From Hylemonella gracilis ATCC 19624 (lineage in GTDB: Bacteria; Pseudomonadota; Gammaproteobacteria; Burkholderiales; Burkholderiaceae_C): a DNA stretch of 64,000 bases. Positions 16,477 through 25,721 of this stretch are shown piece after piece (position 1 is the stretch's first letter; each line of letters opens with the position of its first letter). The notes under the pieces were generated by a model. It searched no databases, was not told the DNA's origin, and saw only the letters and a program-made list of their open reading frames with translations. The stretch lies in the NCBI RefSeq assembly GCF_000211835.1, contig NZ_AEGR01000018.1:1-64000 (forward strand), given 5' to 3'. The translations under genes were made by a program, and so were the position numbers.

Positions 16477-17649
16477 ATGAAATCTTCTTTCTTTCCCACC
16501 GCTCTGGCGGCTTTGGCCCTGAGCTTCGGCCTGAATGCGCAGGCCGCTGATCCGGTCAAGGTCGGCTTGGCCCTGGACTTGTCCGGCCCCTTCGCGGTCG
16601 GCGGTGCCGAGGCGCGCGACGCGATCAACCTGGCCATCAAGCTGCTGGACAACAAGCTGGGCGGCTACCCGGCGGAGTTCATCCAGGCCGACACGGCCGG
16701 CAGCCCCGACCAGGCGCGCCAGATCGTGCAGCGCTTCGTGCAGCGCGACAACATCGATTTCTTCACCGGCCCCGTGCCGTCCAACATCGCGCTGGCCGTG
16801 GGCCCCGTGCTGTTCGGCGCCAAAGTGCCCTACATCAGCAGCAACCCCGGCCCCAGCCAGTACGCGGGCGAGCAGTGCAACCCCTATTTCTTCGGCCTGA
16901 GCTACCAGAACGACACCTGGGACGAAGCCGCGGGCCAGTGGGCCAGCGACCAGAAGGTCAAGAGCGCCTTCCTGATCGCGCCGAACTACCCGGCGGGGCG
17001 TGATCACCTGGGTGGCTTCAAGCGCACCTACAAGGGCGAGATCGTCGCCGAGGTCTATGGCAAGGTCGGCCAGATCGACTACGCGGCCGAGCTGGCGCAG
17101 ATCCGCGCCGCCAAGCCGGCGGCCGTGTTCTTCTTCCTGCCCGGCGCCATGGGCATCAACTTCATCAAGCAGTTCGTCGCCGCCGGCCTGTCCAAGGACG
17201 TGCGCCTGATCACCGGCCCGGCCTCGGCCGAGGAGGACACCATCGCCGCCGTGGGCGAGCCCATCCTGGGCCTGTACTCCACCTCGCCCTGGTCGCATGA
17301 CTTGCCCAACGCCGCCAACCAGAAGTTCGTGAGCGAGTTCCGCAAGGCCTACGGCCGTTACCCCACCTTCTACGCCGCGCACGCCTACGAGGCCATCATG
17401 GCCATGGACGCCGCCGTCAAGGACGTGAAGGGCAAGGTCGACGACAAGGAAGCGGTGCTCAAGGCCCTCAAGGCGGCCAACTTCGCGTCCATCAAGGGCA
17501 GCTTCAAGTACGGCAACAACCAGTTCCCGATCCAGGACTACTACCTGCGCGTGATCGAGAAGAACAAGGACGGTGTGCTGACCAACAAGACGCTTTCCAC
17601 GCCGCTCAAGAGCTACCGCGACGCCTATTACTCGCAATGCAAGATGTGA
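16477..17649 (+). CDS. ABC transporter substrate-binding protein (branched-chain type), operon 2
   Basis: A 390-residue periplasmic protein with a Sec signal peptide (MKSSFFPTALAALALSFGLN, cleavage after AQA, about residue 23). The mature domain has VGLALDLSGPFAVGGAEARDAINLAIKLLDNKLGG (in segments) and a ligand cleft region with SSNPGPSQYAGEQCNPYFF. It follows andAb by 72 bases on the same strand, so it is probably part of the anthranilate operon and binds anthranilate or a related aromatic acid. That ligand is an inference from position. It is not closely similar to the operon 1 binding protein. Confidence 0.85.
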   Translation: MKSSFFPTALAALALSFGLNAQAADPVKVGLALDLSGPFAVGGAEARDAINLAIKLLDNKLGGYPAEFIQADTAGSPDQARQIVQRFVQRDNIDFFTGPVPSNIALAVGPVLFGAKVPYISSNPGPSQYAGEQCNPYFFGLSYQNDTWDEAAGQWASDQKVKSAFLIAPNYPAGRDHLGGFKRTYKGEIVAEVYGKVGQIDYAAELAQIRAAKPAAVFFFLPGAMGINFIKQFVAAGLSKDVRLITGPASAEEDTIAAVGEPILGLYSTSPWSHDLPNAANQKFVSEFRKAYGRYPTFYAAHAYEAIMAMDAAVKDVKGKVDDKEAVLKALKAANFASIKGSFKYGNNQFPIQDYYLRVIEKNKDGVLTNKTLSTPLKSYRDAYYSQCKM

Positions 17650-17664
17650 ATGTGCTCCCCCCCC

Positions 17665-17683
17665 GAGGCGCCTTCGGCGCCTC
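17665..17683 (+). promoter_or_regulatory. GC-rich stem-loop between binding-protein and permease genes, operon 2
   Basis: GAGGCGCC (17665-17672) and GGCGCCTC (17676-17683) make a perfect 8-bp stem closed by a UUC loop, flanked by C runs. It begins 15 bases after the binding-protein stop. The C-run plus hairpin layout resembles intergenic repeats common in Comamonadaceae genomes. It lies in a 145-base gap that has no gene, and may shield the upstream mRNA or attenuate the permease genes. There is no U-tract, so it is not a textbook terminator. Confidence 0.55.
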
Positions 17684-17794
17684 CCCCGGGCACGGCAGGG
17701 CCACTTGCGTGTCCGGGGCGCTCCCAGCGGCTCAGGCTTTGCCGGTTCCGCGGGAGCCCTGGGTTGGGTTTGTAGCGCGCGGACGTTGTTGGTT

Positions 17795-18715
17795 ATGACC
17801 CCCATACTTTTTGTCGAGCAGATGCTCAACGGCATCGGCTATGGCCTGATGTTGTTCCTGCTGGCCGCCGGTTTGACACTGGTCTTCGGCATCATGGACG
17901 TGATGAACCTGGCCCACGGCTCGCTCTTCATGGGCGGGGCCTATGTGGCGGCCCAGGTGCACACCAGCAGCGGCTCCTTCCTCGCAGGACTGCTGGCCGC
18001 CCTGGCCGTGGTGCTGCTGGTTGCCCTGGCGCTGGAAGCTTTGCTGGTGCGGCACCTCTACGGGCGTGACCACCTCGCCCAGGTGCTGGCGACCTTCGGC
18101 ATCATCCTGGTGGCCGACGACGCGGTGAAGATGATCTGGGGTCCGGCGCCGTTGATGGCGTCCTCGCCCACCGCCTTGGTCGAACCGATCGAGGTCCTGC
18201 CTGGCCTGCCTTACCCGTCCTACCGCTTGCTCATCCTGGGGGTGGGCCTGCTGGTCGCGCTGGGCCTGTACCTGCTGGTCAACCACACCCGCGTGGGCAT
18301 GCTGGTGCGCGCAGGGGCCTCCAATCGAGCGATGGCCGAGTTCATGGGCGTGCGCGTGGGCCGGGTGTTCTCTGGCGTCTTCCTGCTGGGCGCGGCGCTG
18401 GCCGCCTTGGCCGGTGCGTTGATGGGGCCGATCACGGCGGTGCAGGTCGGCATGGGCGAGGAGATCCTGATTCCCGCCCTGGTGGTGTTGGTGATTGGCG
18501 GCATCGGTTCGGTGCGTGGCGCTTTCATCGCGGCGCTGCTGGTGGGGCTGGTCGACACCTGCGGGCGTGCCTTCGTGCCCATGGCCTTGCGCGCGGTGCT
18601 GCCCCCCGCGGCCGTGTCCGATGTCGCGCCGCTCGTCGCGGGGCTGGCCATGTATGCCTTGATGGCGACGGTGCTGGCGTTCAAGCCTGCTGGTCTGTTC
18701 CCTGCGCGAGGCTGA
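17795..18715 (+). CDS. Branched-chain-type ABC transporter permease (LivH-like), operon 2
   Basis: A 306-residue inner-membrane permease. Visible family features are MLNGIGYGLMLFLLAAGLTLVFGIMDVMNLAHGS (in segments, about 9-42), the coupling loop HTRVGMLVRAGASNRAMAEFMGV, and LVVLVIGGIGSVRGAFIAALLVGLVDT. The ATG at 17795 is chosen since the longer in-frame extension upstream is the non-coding hairpin region. The LivM-like gene begins one base after its stop. Confidence 0.88.
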   Translation: MTPILFVEQMLNGIGYGLMLFLLAAGLTLVFGIMDVMNLAHGSLFMGGAYVAAQVHTSSGSFLAGLLAALAVVLLVALALEALLVRHLYGRDHLAQVLATFGIILVADDAVKMIWGPAPLMASSPTALVEPIEVLPGLPYPSYRLLILGVGLLVALGLYLLVNHTRVGMLVRAGASNRAMAEFMGVRVGRVFSGVFLLGAALAALAGALMGPITAVQVGMGEEILIPALVVLVIGGIGSVRGAFIAALLVGLVDTCGRAFVPMALRAVLPPAAVSDVAPLVAGLAMYALMATVLAFKPAGLFPARG

Positions 18716-18716
18716 A

Positions 18717-19694
18717 ATGAAACTGGCTCGTTGGCTGCCCTGGGTGGCGCTGTTGTTGCTGGCGGTGTTCCCGCTGGTGGCGCCCTCGCTGGGGCTGGAC
18801 TTTTACGTGGGCTTTGTGCGGCGCGTGCTGATCTTTGCACTGGCTGCCGCGGGCTTGAACTTCATCCTCGGTTTCGGCGGTCTGGCTGCGCTGGGGCACT
18901 GCGGCTTTCTGGGCGTGGGCGCCTACACGCTGGTCGCGCTGGCGCACTCGGGTGTGCACAGCGCCTGGCTGCTTTGGCCCGCGGCCCTTCTGGTGGCGGC
19001 GCTGGCTGCCGCCCTGATCGGCCTGGTGGCGCTGCGCACGCGCGGCGTGTACTTCATCATGATCACGCTGGCCTTCGCGCAGATGCTGTACTACGTGGCC
19101 GTCTCGCTGCGGCCCTATGGCGGGGACGACGGCTACAACCTGGTGACGCCCACTTCCTTCGGTGTCGGTCTGAACACCCTGAACGACAGCGTTTTCTACG
19201 GGGTGGTGCTGGCCTTGTTCACGGGTGCCATGCTGCTGTTCAACCGTGCCACGCGCTCACGCTTCGGCCATGCGCTCATGGGCGTGCGCGACAACGAGAC
19301 GCGCATGCGGGCGTTGGGCTTTCCGGTGGGGCGCATTCAACTCGCTGCCTTTGCCATCGCGGGGGGCGTGGCGGGTTTGGCCGGGGCCATGCTGGTCTCG
19401 CACAATAACTTCGCCAGCCCGTCCATGATGCACTGGACGCAATCGGCCACGCTGTTGGTGATGGTGGTCATCGGGGGCGTGGGGCAGCGCTGGGGCGGCC
19501 CGGTGGGTGCGGCGGTGTGGATCGGGCTCGAAGAAATCGTCAAGGCCTACACCGATTACTGGCATCTGCCGCTGGGCGTGCTGCTCGTCGCCATCGTCTT
19601 CCTCGCGCCGCGCGGCATCGCGGGCTTGCTGCAAGGCCGCGCGCGCACGACACGCGCCGCGACCAGCGCGGCAGCCCAGGAGGGTGCGGCATGA
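18717..19694 (+). CDS. Branched-chain-type ABC transporter permease (LivM-like), operon 2
   Basis: A 325-residue inner-membrane permease with LivM traits: FILGFGGLAALGHCGFLGVGAYT, GLVALRTRGVYFIMITLAFAQM, the coupling loop GHALMGVRDNETRMRALGF, and VVIGGVGQRWGGPVGAAVWIGLEE. The C-terminal tail after LLQGRARTTRAATSA is basic and short. Its TGA overlaps the ATG of the following ATPase gene (ATGA). Confidence 0.88.
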   Translation: MKLARWLPWVALLLLAVFPLVAPSLGLDFYVGFVRRVLIFALAAAGLNFILGFGGLAALGHCGFLGVGAYTLVALAHSGVHSAWLLWPAALLVAALAAALIGLVALRTRGVYFIMITLAFAQMLYYVAVSLRPYGGDDGYNLVTPTSFGVGLNTLNDSVFYGVVLALFTGAMLLFNRATRSRFGHALMGVRDNETRMRALGFPVGRIQLAAFAIAGGVAGLAGAMLVSHNNFASPSMMHWTQSATLLVMVVIGGVGQRWGGPVGAAVWIGLEEIVKAYTDYWHLPLGVLLVAIVFLAPRGIAGLLQGRARTTRAATSAAAQEGAA

Positions 19695-20493
19695 GCGCTA
19701 CGACAGCCACAACGGCCCTGTTCCAGGTCCAGGGCCTGGTCAAGCACTTCGGTGCGTTGCGCGCCACGGACGATGTTTCCCTCGCCGTCAACGCGGGCGA
19801 GATCCACGCGCTGATCGGTCCCAATGGCGCGGGCAAGTCCACGCTGGTCAACCTCATCTCCGGACTGCATGCGCCGGACGCGGGCCGCATCACGCTCGAT
19901 GGTGTGGACCTCACGCCCCTGCCCATGCATGCGCGCGTGCGCGCTGGCCTGTCGCGCTGCTTTCAGATCACCAGCATCTTTCCCAAGGTCACGGTGCTGG
20001 ACAACCTGCTGCTGGCCGTGCAGTCCTCGGGCGGTCGTCATCCGGGCGGCTCGGGGCGCGGCTTGCCGCGTGTGCTGCACACCTTGCTGGCTGACCGCGC
20101 GCGCGACGACGCCCTGCATGCACAGGCCGTGTCATTGGCCGAGCGCGTGGGCCTGGGAGGCAGGCTGGAGCGCTTGGCCGGCACCTTGCCGCACGGGGCG
20201 CAGCGCCAGTTGGACGTGGCCCTGGCCCTGGCGGCGGAACCGAAGCTGCTATTGCTCGACGAACCCATGGCCGGCATGGGGCCGGAGGACAGTGAACGCA
20301 TGACGGCATTGATCCAAACACTGAAGCAAGACATGGCCATCCTGCTGATCGAACACGACATGAAGGCCGTGTTCGCCTTGGCCGATCGCATCTCGGTGCT
20401 GGTCTACGGCAAGGTGCTCACCTCGGGCAGCGTGGACGAGATCCGCGGCAACCCGCAAGTGCAGGCGGTCTACCTGGGTACGGAGGATGTCGC

Positions 20494-20497
<4 letters not shown>
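19691..20497 (+). CDS. Branched-chain-type ABC transporter ATP-binding protein (LivG-like), operon 2
   Basis: A 268-residue ATPase. Walker A GPNGAGKST, Q-loop SRCFQITSIFPKVTVLDN, a signature that reads LPHGAQRQLDVALAL (H in place of the usual GG), Walker B LLLLDEPMAGMGP and H-loop LLIEHDMKAVF are seen. The altered signature LPHGAQRQL is common among LivG subunits of aromatic-acid importers. The start is the ATG at 19691 inside the ATGA overlap. Confidence 0.9.
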
Positions 20498-21264
<767 letters not shown>

Positions 21265-21308
21265 GTCGCCTCCAGGGCCGAGGCCCCAGCCCTCTCGCCG
21301 ATGGCGGG

Positions 21309-21542
21309 TCAGTGCGTGGCGGTCTCGCGCAGCAGCAAGCCGCTCAGCCGGTTGGCGATGGGCCAGATCAGCGTGGTCATGACAAAGGCGATGGGCCAGG
21401 CGCAGACGAATTGCCGGGCCCAGACCCCGAGCCAGACCGCACCCGGCCCGAGCGCGATCAGGGACATGATGCCCGACATCGTCGCGGCCATCATGCCGGT
21501 CATCAGCACTTGGGTGAGCAGAATGCGTTTCTTGTTGATCAT
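21309..21542 (-). CDS. DUF2798 small membrane protein
   Basis: A 77-residue protein with two hydrophobic segments (about 6-30 and 42-66) of the DUF2798 type, recognisable by LLTQVLMTGMMAATMSGIMSL and WARQFVCAWPIAFVMTTLIWPIANRL. Function of the family is unknown; it is often next to MarR or TetR regulators and efflux genes. The ATG at 21542 is chosen; an in-frame Met ten codons upstream would extend it. It is divergent from the MarR gene across an unusually AT-rich gap. Confidence 0.75.
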   Translation of the reverse strand: MINKKRILLTQVLMTGMMAATMSGIMSLIALGPGAVWLGVWARQFVCAWPIAFVMTTLIWPIANRLSGLLLRETATH

Positions 21543-21600
21543 CGGGTTCTCCAAAAGATTGATTGCGCGCACCGGGGACCGAGCTGTGCGCTGGCATGAG

Positions 21601-21640
21601 ATTTTTATTATATATTTATAATTATCAAAACATAATCATA
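21601..21640. promoter_or_regulatory. AT-rich divergent promoter/operator region
   Basis: Only three of these 40 bases are G or C, a strong contrast with the GC-rich surroundings. It includes the inverted repeat ATTAT-N6-ATAAT (21621-21636). It lies between the divergent DUF2798 and MarR genes and ends 14 bases before the MarR ATG. MarR proteins bind AT-rich palindromes at their own promoters, so this is the likely autoregulatory operator. Confidence 0.5.
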
Positions 21641-21653
21641 GAGTGGGCCCGCC

Positions 21654-22106
21654 ATGAGCAGCAAGAAGAAGGGGATCAGCGACGAACAGTTGGCCAGCCT
21701 GGCCGATGCCGTGCTCGAACTGGCGCGCAAGCTCGACATCCGTCATCCCGAATTGCACGGCCTGCCCCCTTTGACGGGGACTGAGGTGGCTGTAATCCGC
21801 GACGTGCATACCCGCCCGCATGCCACGCCCAGCCAGATTGCCGACGCGACGGGCCTGCAGCGCAGCAATGTCAGCACGGCCCTGCGCGCTCTGGAAACGC
21901 GGGGCCTGGTCCGGCGTGAGACGGTCGAGGGCAATGCACGCAGCGTCCAGGTCGTGCCGACCGACCTCGCGGTCGACGGCATCCGTCGCATCAAGGCCTA
22001 CTGGAGCTTGCGCCTGCGTCAAGCCGACGAGGCAGACTTGGCTGCCGCCCTGGCGGCGCTGGAGACGCTGGCGCGAATCGCCGACGCGATCGACGTGGAG
22101 CCTTGA
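21654..22106 (+). CDS. MarR-family transcriptional regulator
   Basis: A 150-residue winged-helix regulator. The DNA-binding core is PPLTGTEVAVIRDVHTRPHATPSQIADATGLQRSNVSTALRALETRGLVRRE (read in segments, about 40-95), followed by a wing with GNARSVQVVPTD. Helices at both ends would form the dimer. It most likely represses itself and the divergent DUF2798 gene through the AT-rich region between them; its ligand is unknown. Confidence 0.88.
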   Translation: MSSKKKGISDEQLASLADAVLELARKLDIRHPELHGLPPLTGTEVAVIRDVHTRPHATPSQIADATGLQRSNVSTALRALETRGLVRRETVEGNARSVQVVPTDLAVDGIRRIKAYWSLRLRQADEADLAAALAALETLARIADAIDVEP

Positions 22107-22158
22107 GTGCTGGGGCGCTGGATCCGGTCACCCAATCCCAGACACCATCACACTGAAC

Positions 22159-22707
22159 TCAAGGAACCAACCACTTCTGCATGAACAGCGCCTGCCCCGC
22201 CGCCGGGTCCAGCTGGTATTGCGCGAAGCCGAAGCGCTGGTAGCTGGCTTGGGCCACCGCGTTGCCCGAGAGCACTTCCAGCGTGAGCTTGCAGCAGCCC
22301 AACTGCCGTGCGTGCTGCTCGACGGCGGCCAGCAGGGCCTGGCCGACGCCCCGGCCGCGGTGGTCCGGGTGCACGGCCATGTCGTGGATGTTGAGCAGGG
22401 GGCGTGACTTGAAGGTCGAAAACCCCAGGAAGGAGTTCGCCAGGCCCACGGCTTCTTCCCTGCCTTGATCGGAGCGCGCCCAGGCGATGACGCTGAACGC
22501 ACCCGGCTGCGCCGCCAGGTCGCTGGGCAAGCGGCGTTTCACATCCTCGGGCAAGGGCTCGCCGCCGCCCATGGGGTCGCGTGCGTAGAGGTCCAGCAGG
22601 GCCACCAACGCGTCGGCATCACGCGCGTCGCGGTAGTTGACGTGACGGACTTGAAGGTGCGGGGTGGCGGGGCTGTGGCTCATGGGGTCGATCTTCGCCG
22701 TGGTCAT
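22159..22707 (-). CDS. GNAT-family N-acetyltransferase
   Basis: A 182-residue acetyltransferase. The acetyl-CoA pocket motif appears as VHPDHRGRGVGQALL (Q/R-x-x-G-x-G/A), preceded by the beta strand LLNIHDMAV and followed by KLTLEVLSGNAVAQASYQRFGF. The start at 22707 forms an ATGA overlap with the upstream MFS gene and is preferred for translational coupling; the Met eight codons later (22683) is an alternative. The substrate is unknown. Pairing with an MFS pump suggests a resistance or small-molecule-modification pair. Confidence 0.85.
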   Translation of the reverse strand: MTTAKIDPMSHSPATPHLQVRHVNYRDARDADALVALLDLYARDPMGGGEPLPEDVKRRLPSDLAAQPGAFSVIAWARSDQGREEAVGLANSFLGFSTFKSRPLLNIHDMAVHPDHRGRGVGQALLAAVEQHARQLGCCKLTLEVLSGNAVAQASYQRFGFAQYQLDPAAGQALFMQKWLVP

Positions 22708-24263
22708 TCGGGGGGTCGTGCGCTTCTGGGAGGTTGACGCAGCAGGCTGGCTGTGCCCGAGGCCAAGGCGAACATGGCGCCGATGGCCAGGGCCAAGGAG
22801 GGGCCGAAGGCGGTGTCTGCCGCGTCCGCGCCGCCGATCACGGTCAGAGGGTAGAAGCTGAAGACGGTGGCCAGCACCACGGCCCCCAGGGTCTGGCCGG
22901 TCAGGCGCGCGGTGCCCAGCATGCCGCCGGCCGCACCGGCGCGTTGCGCCGGCGGGGTGGTCAGGATGATGTGGTTGTTGGGCGACTGGAAGATGCCGAA
23001 GCCCGCGCCGCACAGCAGCAGACAGGCCACCACCCGGAGGTCGCTGGCGTGGGGCGGGAGCAGGGCCAGCAGGACCAGGCCCGTGGCCAGCAGCGCCATG
23101 CCCGCAGCACCCAGCCAGGCGCCGGGCACCTTGCCGATCACGCGGCCGACCAGGGGCGCGGCCACCACGATGGCCAGGGGCCAGGCGGTGAGCAGGGCAC
23201 CGGCCTGCAGCGGCGTGCGCCCCTGCACTTCCAGCAGCAGGAAGGGCAAGCCGGCGAAGGCGATCATCTGCGCGCAGAAGGCGCCGACCGAGGCGCACAT
23301 GGACAAGGCGAACACCGGTATGCGCAGCAGGTCCAGCGGCAACAGCGGGCGCGTCATGCGCCGCTGACGCGCCACGTACCAGACGCCCAGCAGCAGGCCC
23401 GCCAGCAACTGCAGCGCGGGCAGCAGCAGGTCAGGTGCGCCGAAGCCCGCCACACCCGTACCCTCCGCGTGGGCCGTGCCCGGCGCGGCGTCCAGGTGGG
23501 TGCCCAGCCCGTCCGCGCCCAGGAAGACCAGGGAAAAGACCAGCACGTTCAGCGCCGCGTCCAGCAGCGTCCATTCGGTGCGGTGCGTGGCCGGCGGGCT
23601 GTGCGGCAGCGAACGCCGCCCCAGCCACAGCGTGAGGAGGCCCAAGGGGATGTTGACAAGGAACAGCCAGGGCCAGGTGGCGATGGACAGGATGGCCGCG
23701 GCCACGGTCGGCCCGGCCACGGTGGAGGCGGCCACCACCATGGAATTGATGGCCAGGCCACGGCCCAGCAGGCGGCGCGGGTAGATCTGGCGCACCAGCG
23801 CGGCGTTCACGCTCATGATGCCGGCGGCACCCACGCCCTGGAGCGCGCGAGCGGCCGCGAGCTGGGGCAGGGTTTGCGCCAGGCCGCAGGCCAGCGAAGC
23901 CAGGGTGAAGATGGCCATGCCCACCAGGTAGACGCGGCGGTGGCCCAGTCGGTCACCCAGATTGGCCAGGGGCAGCAGCAGGCCCAGGGTGGTGAGCTGG
24001 TAGGCGTTGAGGATCCAGATCGAGCCGGCCGCGCTGGCGTTCAGGTCGCGCATGATCGGCGGCAGCGCCAGGTTGACGACGGAGGCGTCCAGCACCGAGA
24101 CCACCAGTCCCAGGATGATCACGGCCAGCGCTTGCAGGCGTTGTTTGAAGGGCAGGCCGTCGGGAAGACCGTCGTTGGCCGGGGCCGGGGTCAGCACGGG
24201 GGGCGTCTGTTGCGCTTGGTCACCGATGTGTGCATCGGCTTGACCGGGAGTTGGGGCCGTCAT
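22704..24263 (-). CDS. MFS drug exporter, DHA2 (EmrB/QacA-like, 14 TM) family
   Basis: A 519-residue inner-membrane protein with about fourteen hydrophobic segments. DHA2 hallmarks are seen: LVVSVLDASVVNLALPPIMRDL (motif D1), LLPLANLGDRLGHRRVYLVG (motif A), and ALQGVGAAGIMSVNAALV. The first ~45 residues are polar. The ATG at 24263 is chosen; three in-frame Met codons upstream overlap the DsbA promoter region. No membrane-fusion (EmrA) partner is adjacent, so it probably acts alone. Confidence 0.88.
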   Translation of the reverse strand: MTAPTPGQADAHIGDQAQQTPPVLTPAPANDGLPDGLPFKQRLQALAVIILGLVVSVLDASVVNLALPPIMRDLNASAAGSIWILNAYQLTTLGLLLPLANLGDRLGHRRVYLVGMAIFTLASLACGLAQTLPQLAAARALQGVGAAGIMSVNAALVRQIYPRRLLGRGLAINSMVVAASTVAGPTVAAAILSIATWPWLFLVNIPLGLLTLWLGRRSLPHSPPATHRTEWTLLDAALNVLVFSLVFLGADGLGTHLDAAPGTAHAEGTGVAGFGAPDLLLPALQLLAGLLLGVWYVARQRRMTRPLLPLDLLRIPVFALSMCASVGAFCAQMIAFAGLPFLLLEVQGRTPLQAGALLTAWPLAIVVAAPLVGRVIGKVPGAWLGAAGMALLATGLVLLALLPPHASDLRVVACLLLCGAGFGIFQSPNNHIILTTPPAQRAGAAGGMLGTARLTGQTLGAVVLATVFSFYPLTVIGGADAADTAFGPSLALAIGAMFALASGTASLLRQPPRSARPPE

Positions 24264-24334
24264 GGCTATGATTATCCCGTTCCGGGGCATTCGCCGTCCG
24301 GCTTTGCCGCGAATCCCGCGGCCGGAGTGCAGTC

Positions 24335-25021
24335 ATGAGCAGCAGCTTGCAGATCGATTTTGTGTCCGACGTGGCCTGCCCCTGGTGCGCCATCGGTCTG
24401 GGCGGACTGGAGCAAGCCTTGGACAAGCTGGTGGGTCGCGTGGATGCGCAGGTCACTTTCCAGCCCTTCGAGCTGAATCCGTCGATGGGCCCCGAGGGGC
24501 AGGACGTGGGTGAGCACTTGACGCAGAAGTACGGCTCCACCCCCGAGCAGCAGGCCGAGATCCGCGAGCGCATCCGGGAACGTGGCGCCGCGGTGGGCTT
24601 CGCCTTCAAGCCTGAAGGCCGAGGCCGCGTCTGGAACACCTTCGACGCCCACCGCCTGCTGGCCTGGGCGGCGGATGCCGAGGCCGGCAATGGCCCGGAC
24701 AAACAATGGGCGCTCAAGAAAGAACTCATGGCGGCCTACCACGGCCGGGCCGAGAACGTCGCGGATGTCGAGGTGCTGGCTCAGGCAGCGCAGGCCGCCG
24801 GTCTGGACGCGACGCGCGCGCGCGCCATCCTTGCCGGGGAGGACTATGCCCTGGCCGTGCGCGAGAGTGAGCGTGAATGGCAGCAAGCGGGCATCAGCGC
24901 CGTGCCCGCCGTGGTGGTCAACCGCCGCTACCTCATCTCGGGCGGGCAGCCCGCGGCCATGTACGAAGAGGCCCTGCAGCGCATCGCGGCCGAAGCCGCC
25001 GCCGAGTCGCCGTCGGCCTGA
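24335..25021 (+). CDS. DsbA-family oxidoreductase, FrnE-like
   Basis: A 228-residue cytoplasmic thioredoxin-fold protein with no signal peptide. The redox motif C15-P-W-C18 sits in DFVSDVACPWCAIGL, and the cis-Pro loop is ISAVPAVVVNRRYLISGGQP near the C-terminus. Between them is the all-helical insertion typical of FrnE/2-hydroxychromene isomerase relatives (NTFDAHRLLAWA). FrnE-like proteins act as thiol oxidoreductases in polyketide or stress pathways; here the partner is unknown. Confidence 0.85.
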   Translation: MSSSLQIDFVSDVACPWCAIGLGGLEQALDKLVGRVDAQVTFQPFELNPSMGPEGQDVGEHLTQKYGSTPEQQAEIRERIRERGAAVGFAFKPEGRGRVWNTFDAHRLLAWAADAEAGNGPDKQWALKKELMAAYHGRAENVADVEVLAQAAQAAGLDATRARAILAGEDYALAVRESEREWQQAGISAVPAVVVNRRYLISGGQPAAMYEEALQRIAAEAAAESPSA

Positions 25022-25105
25022 ATCCCCCGTCTTACTCGCTGCTCTTCACTGCGCGCCTGCCAGTCCACCGATACCGCTGCACCCTAAAAACGACAACGAG
25101 GTTCT

Positions 25106-25663
25106 ATGGTTTCCTTCCTGGTTCGCTACATCCTGATTGCCGTGGCTTGCGTGTTCATGCTCCTGGGCATGCAGTTGCCCAACCTGGCCGACCAATACGC
25201 CAAGCGTGTCGACGCCAGCCTGCGCGAGGTCACGCTGAATTTCGAGCCCTTCCAGCGCATCGCCAACCAGCACACGGGCGGCAACATCGATGCCCTCATC
25301 AAGCTGCACCGCGACAGCGCCATCGCGCCCTTTCAGGCCGAGGGTGAGGCCATCGACCGCATGAACAAGCGCCGCTTGCGGCTGCTGGCCCAGCACAAGG
25401 CCATGCAAGGGCCGCTGCACGAACGCCTCTGGCACTTGGCCATGTTCGCCGACCCCAATCTGCGCGAGCAGACCTTGCTGCAGTACACCCCCACCGCCCC
25501 GCTCACGCAGGAGGCGTTGGTCGCCGGCGGGGTGGTCGCCCTCACCGCGCTGTTGCTGCTGGAGTTCGCCATGGCCCTGGGCCGCTGGATCGCCGACCTG
25601 GTGGTGAGCCAAGTGCGCCAGCTCTTCCAGCGCAAGCCGAAGCCGGCCCGCGCGGCGGAGTGA
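25106..25663 (+). CDS. DUF2937 family membrane protein
   Basis: A 185-residue protein with an N-terminal hydrophobic segment (about 5-27), a long polar region (about 30-135) likely outside the cytoplasm, and a second hydrophobic segment (about 137-160), ending in a basic tail (QRKPKPARAAE). The N-terminal stretch MLLGMQLPNLADQYAKRVDA and WHLAMFADP fit DUF2937. The family has no known function. It stands alone between the DsbA-like gene and the convergent transglutaminase gene. Confidence 0.7.
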   Translation: MVSFLVRYILIAVACVFMLLGMQLPNLADQYAKRVDASLREVTLNFEPFQRIANQHTGGNIDALIKLHRDSAIAPFQAEGEAIDRMNKRRLRLLAQHKAMQGPLHERLWHLAMFADPNLREQTLLQYTPTAPLTQEALVAGGVVALTALLLLEFAMALGRWIADLVVSQVRQLFQRKPKPARAAE

Positions 25664-25721
25664 TCGCGCCGATCACTCGCGTTGTGAATCCGGGCTTTGT
25701 GCCCGGGCGCTCAAACCGCTC

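Noticed and set aside
22734-24338. A 534-codon open frame opposite the 14-TM MFS gene
   Set aside because: Its composition (Gln, Gly, Arg and His rich) is that of an antisense shadow in GC-rich DNA, while the minus-strand frame has clear DHA2 transporter motifs.
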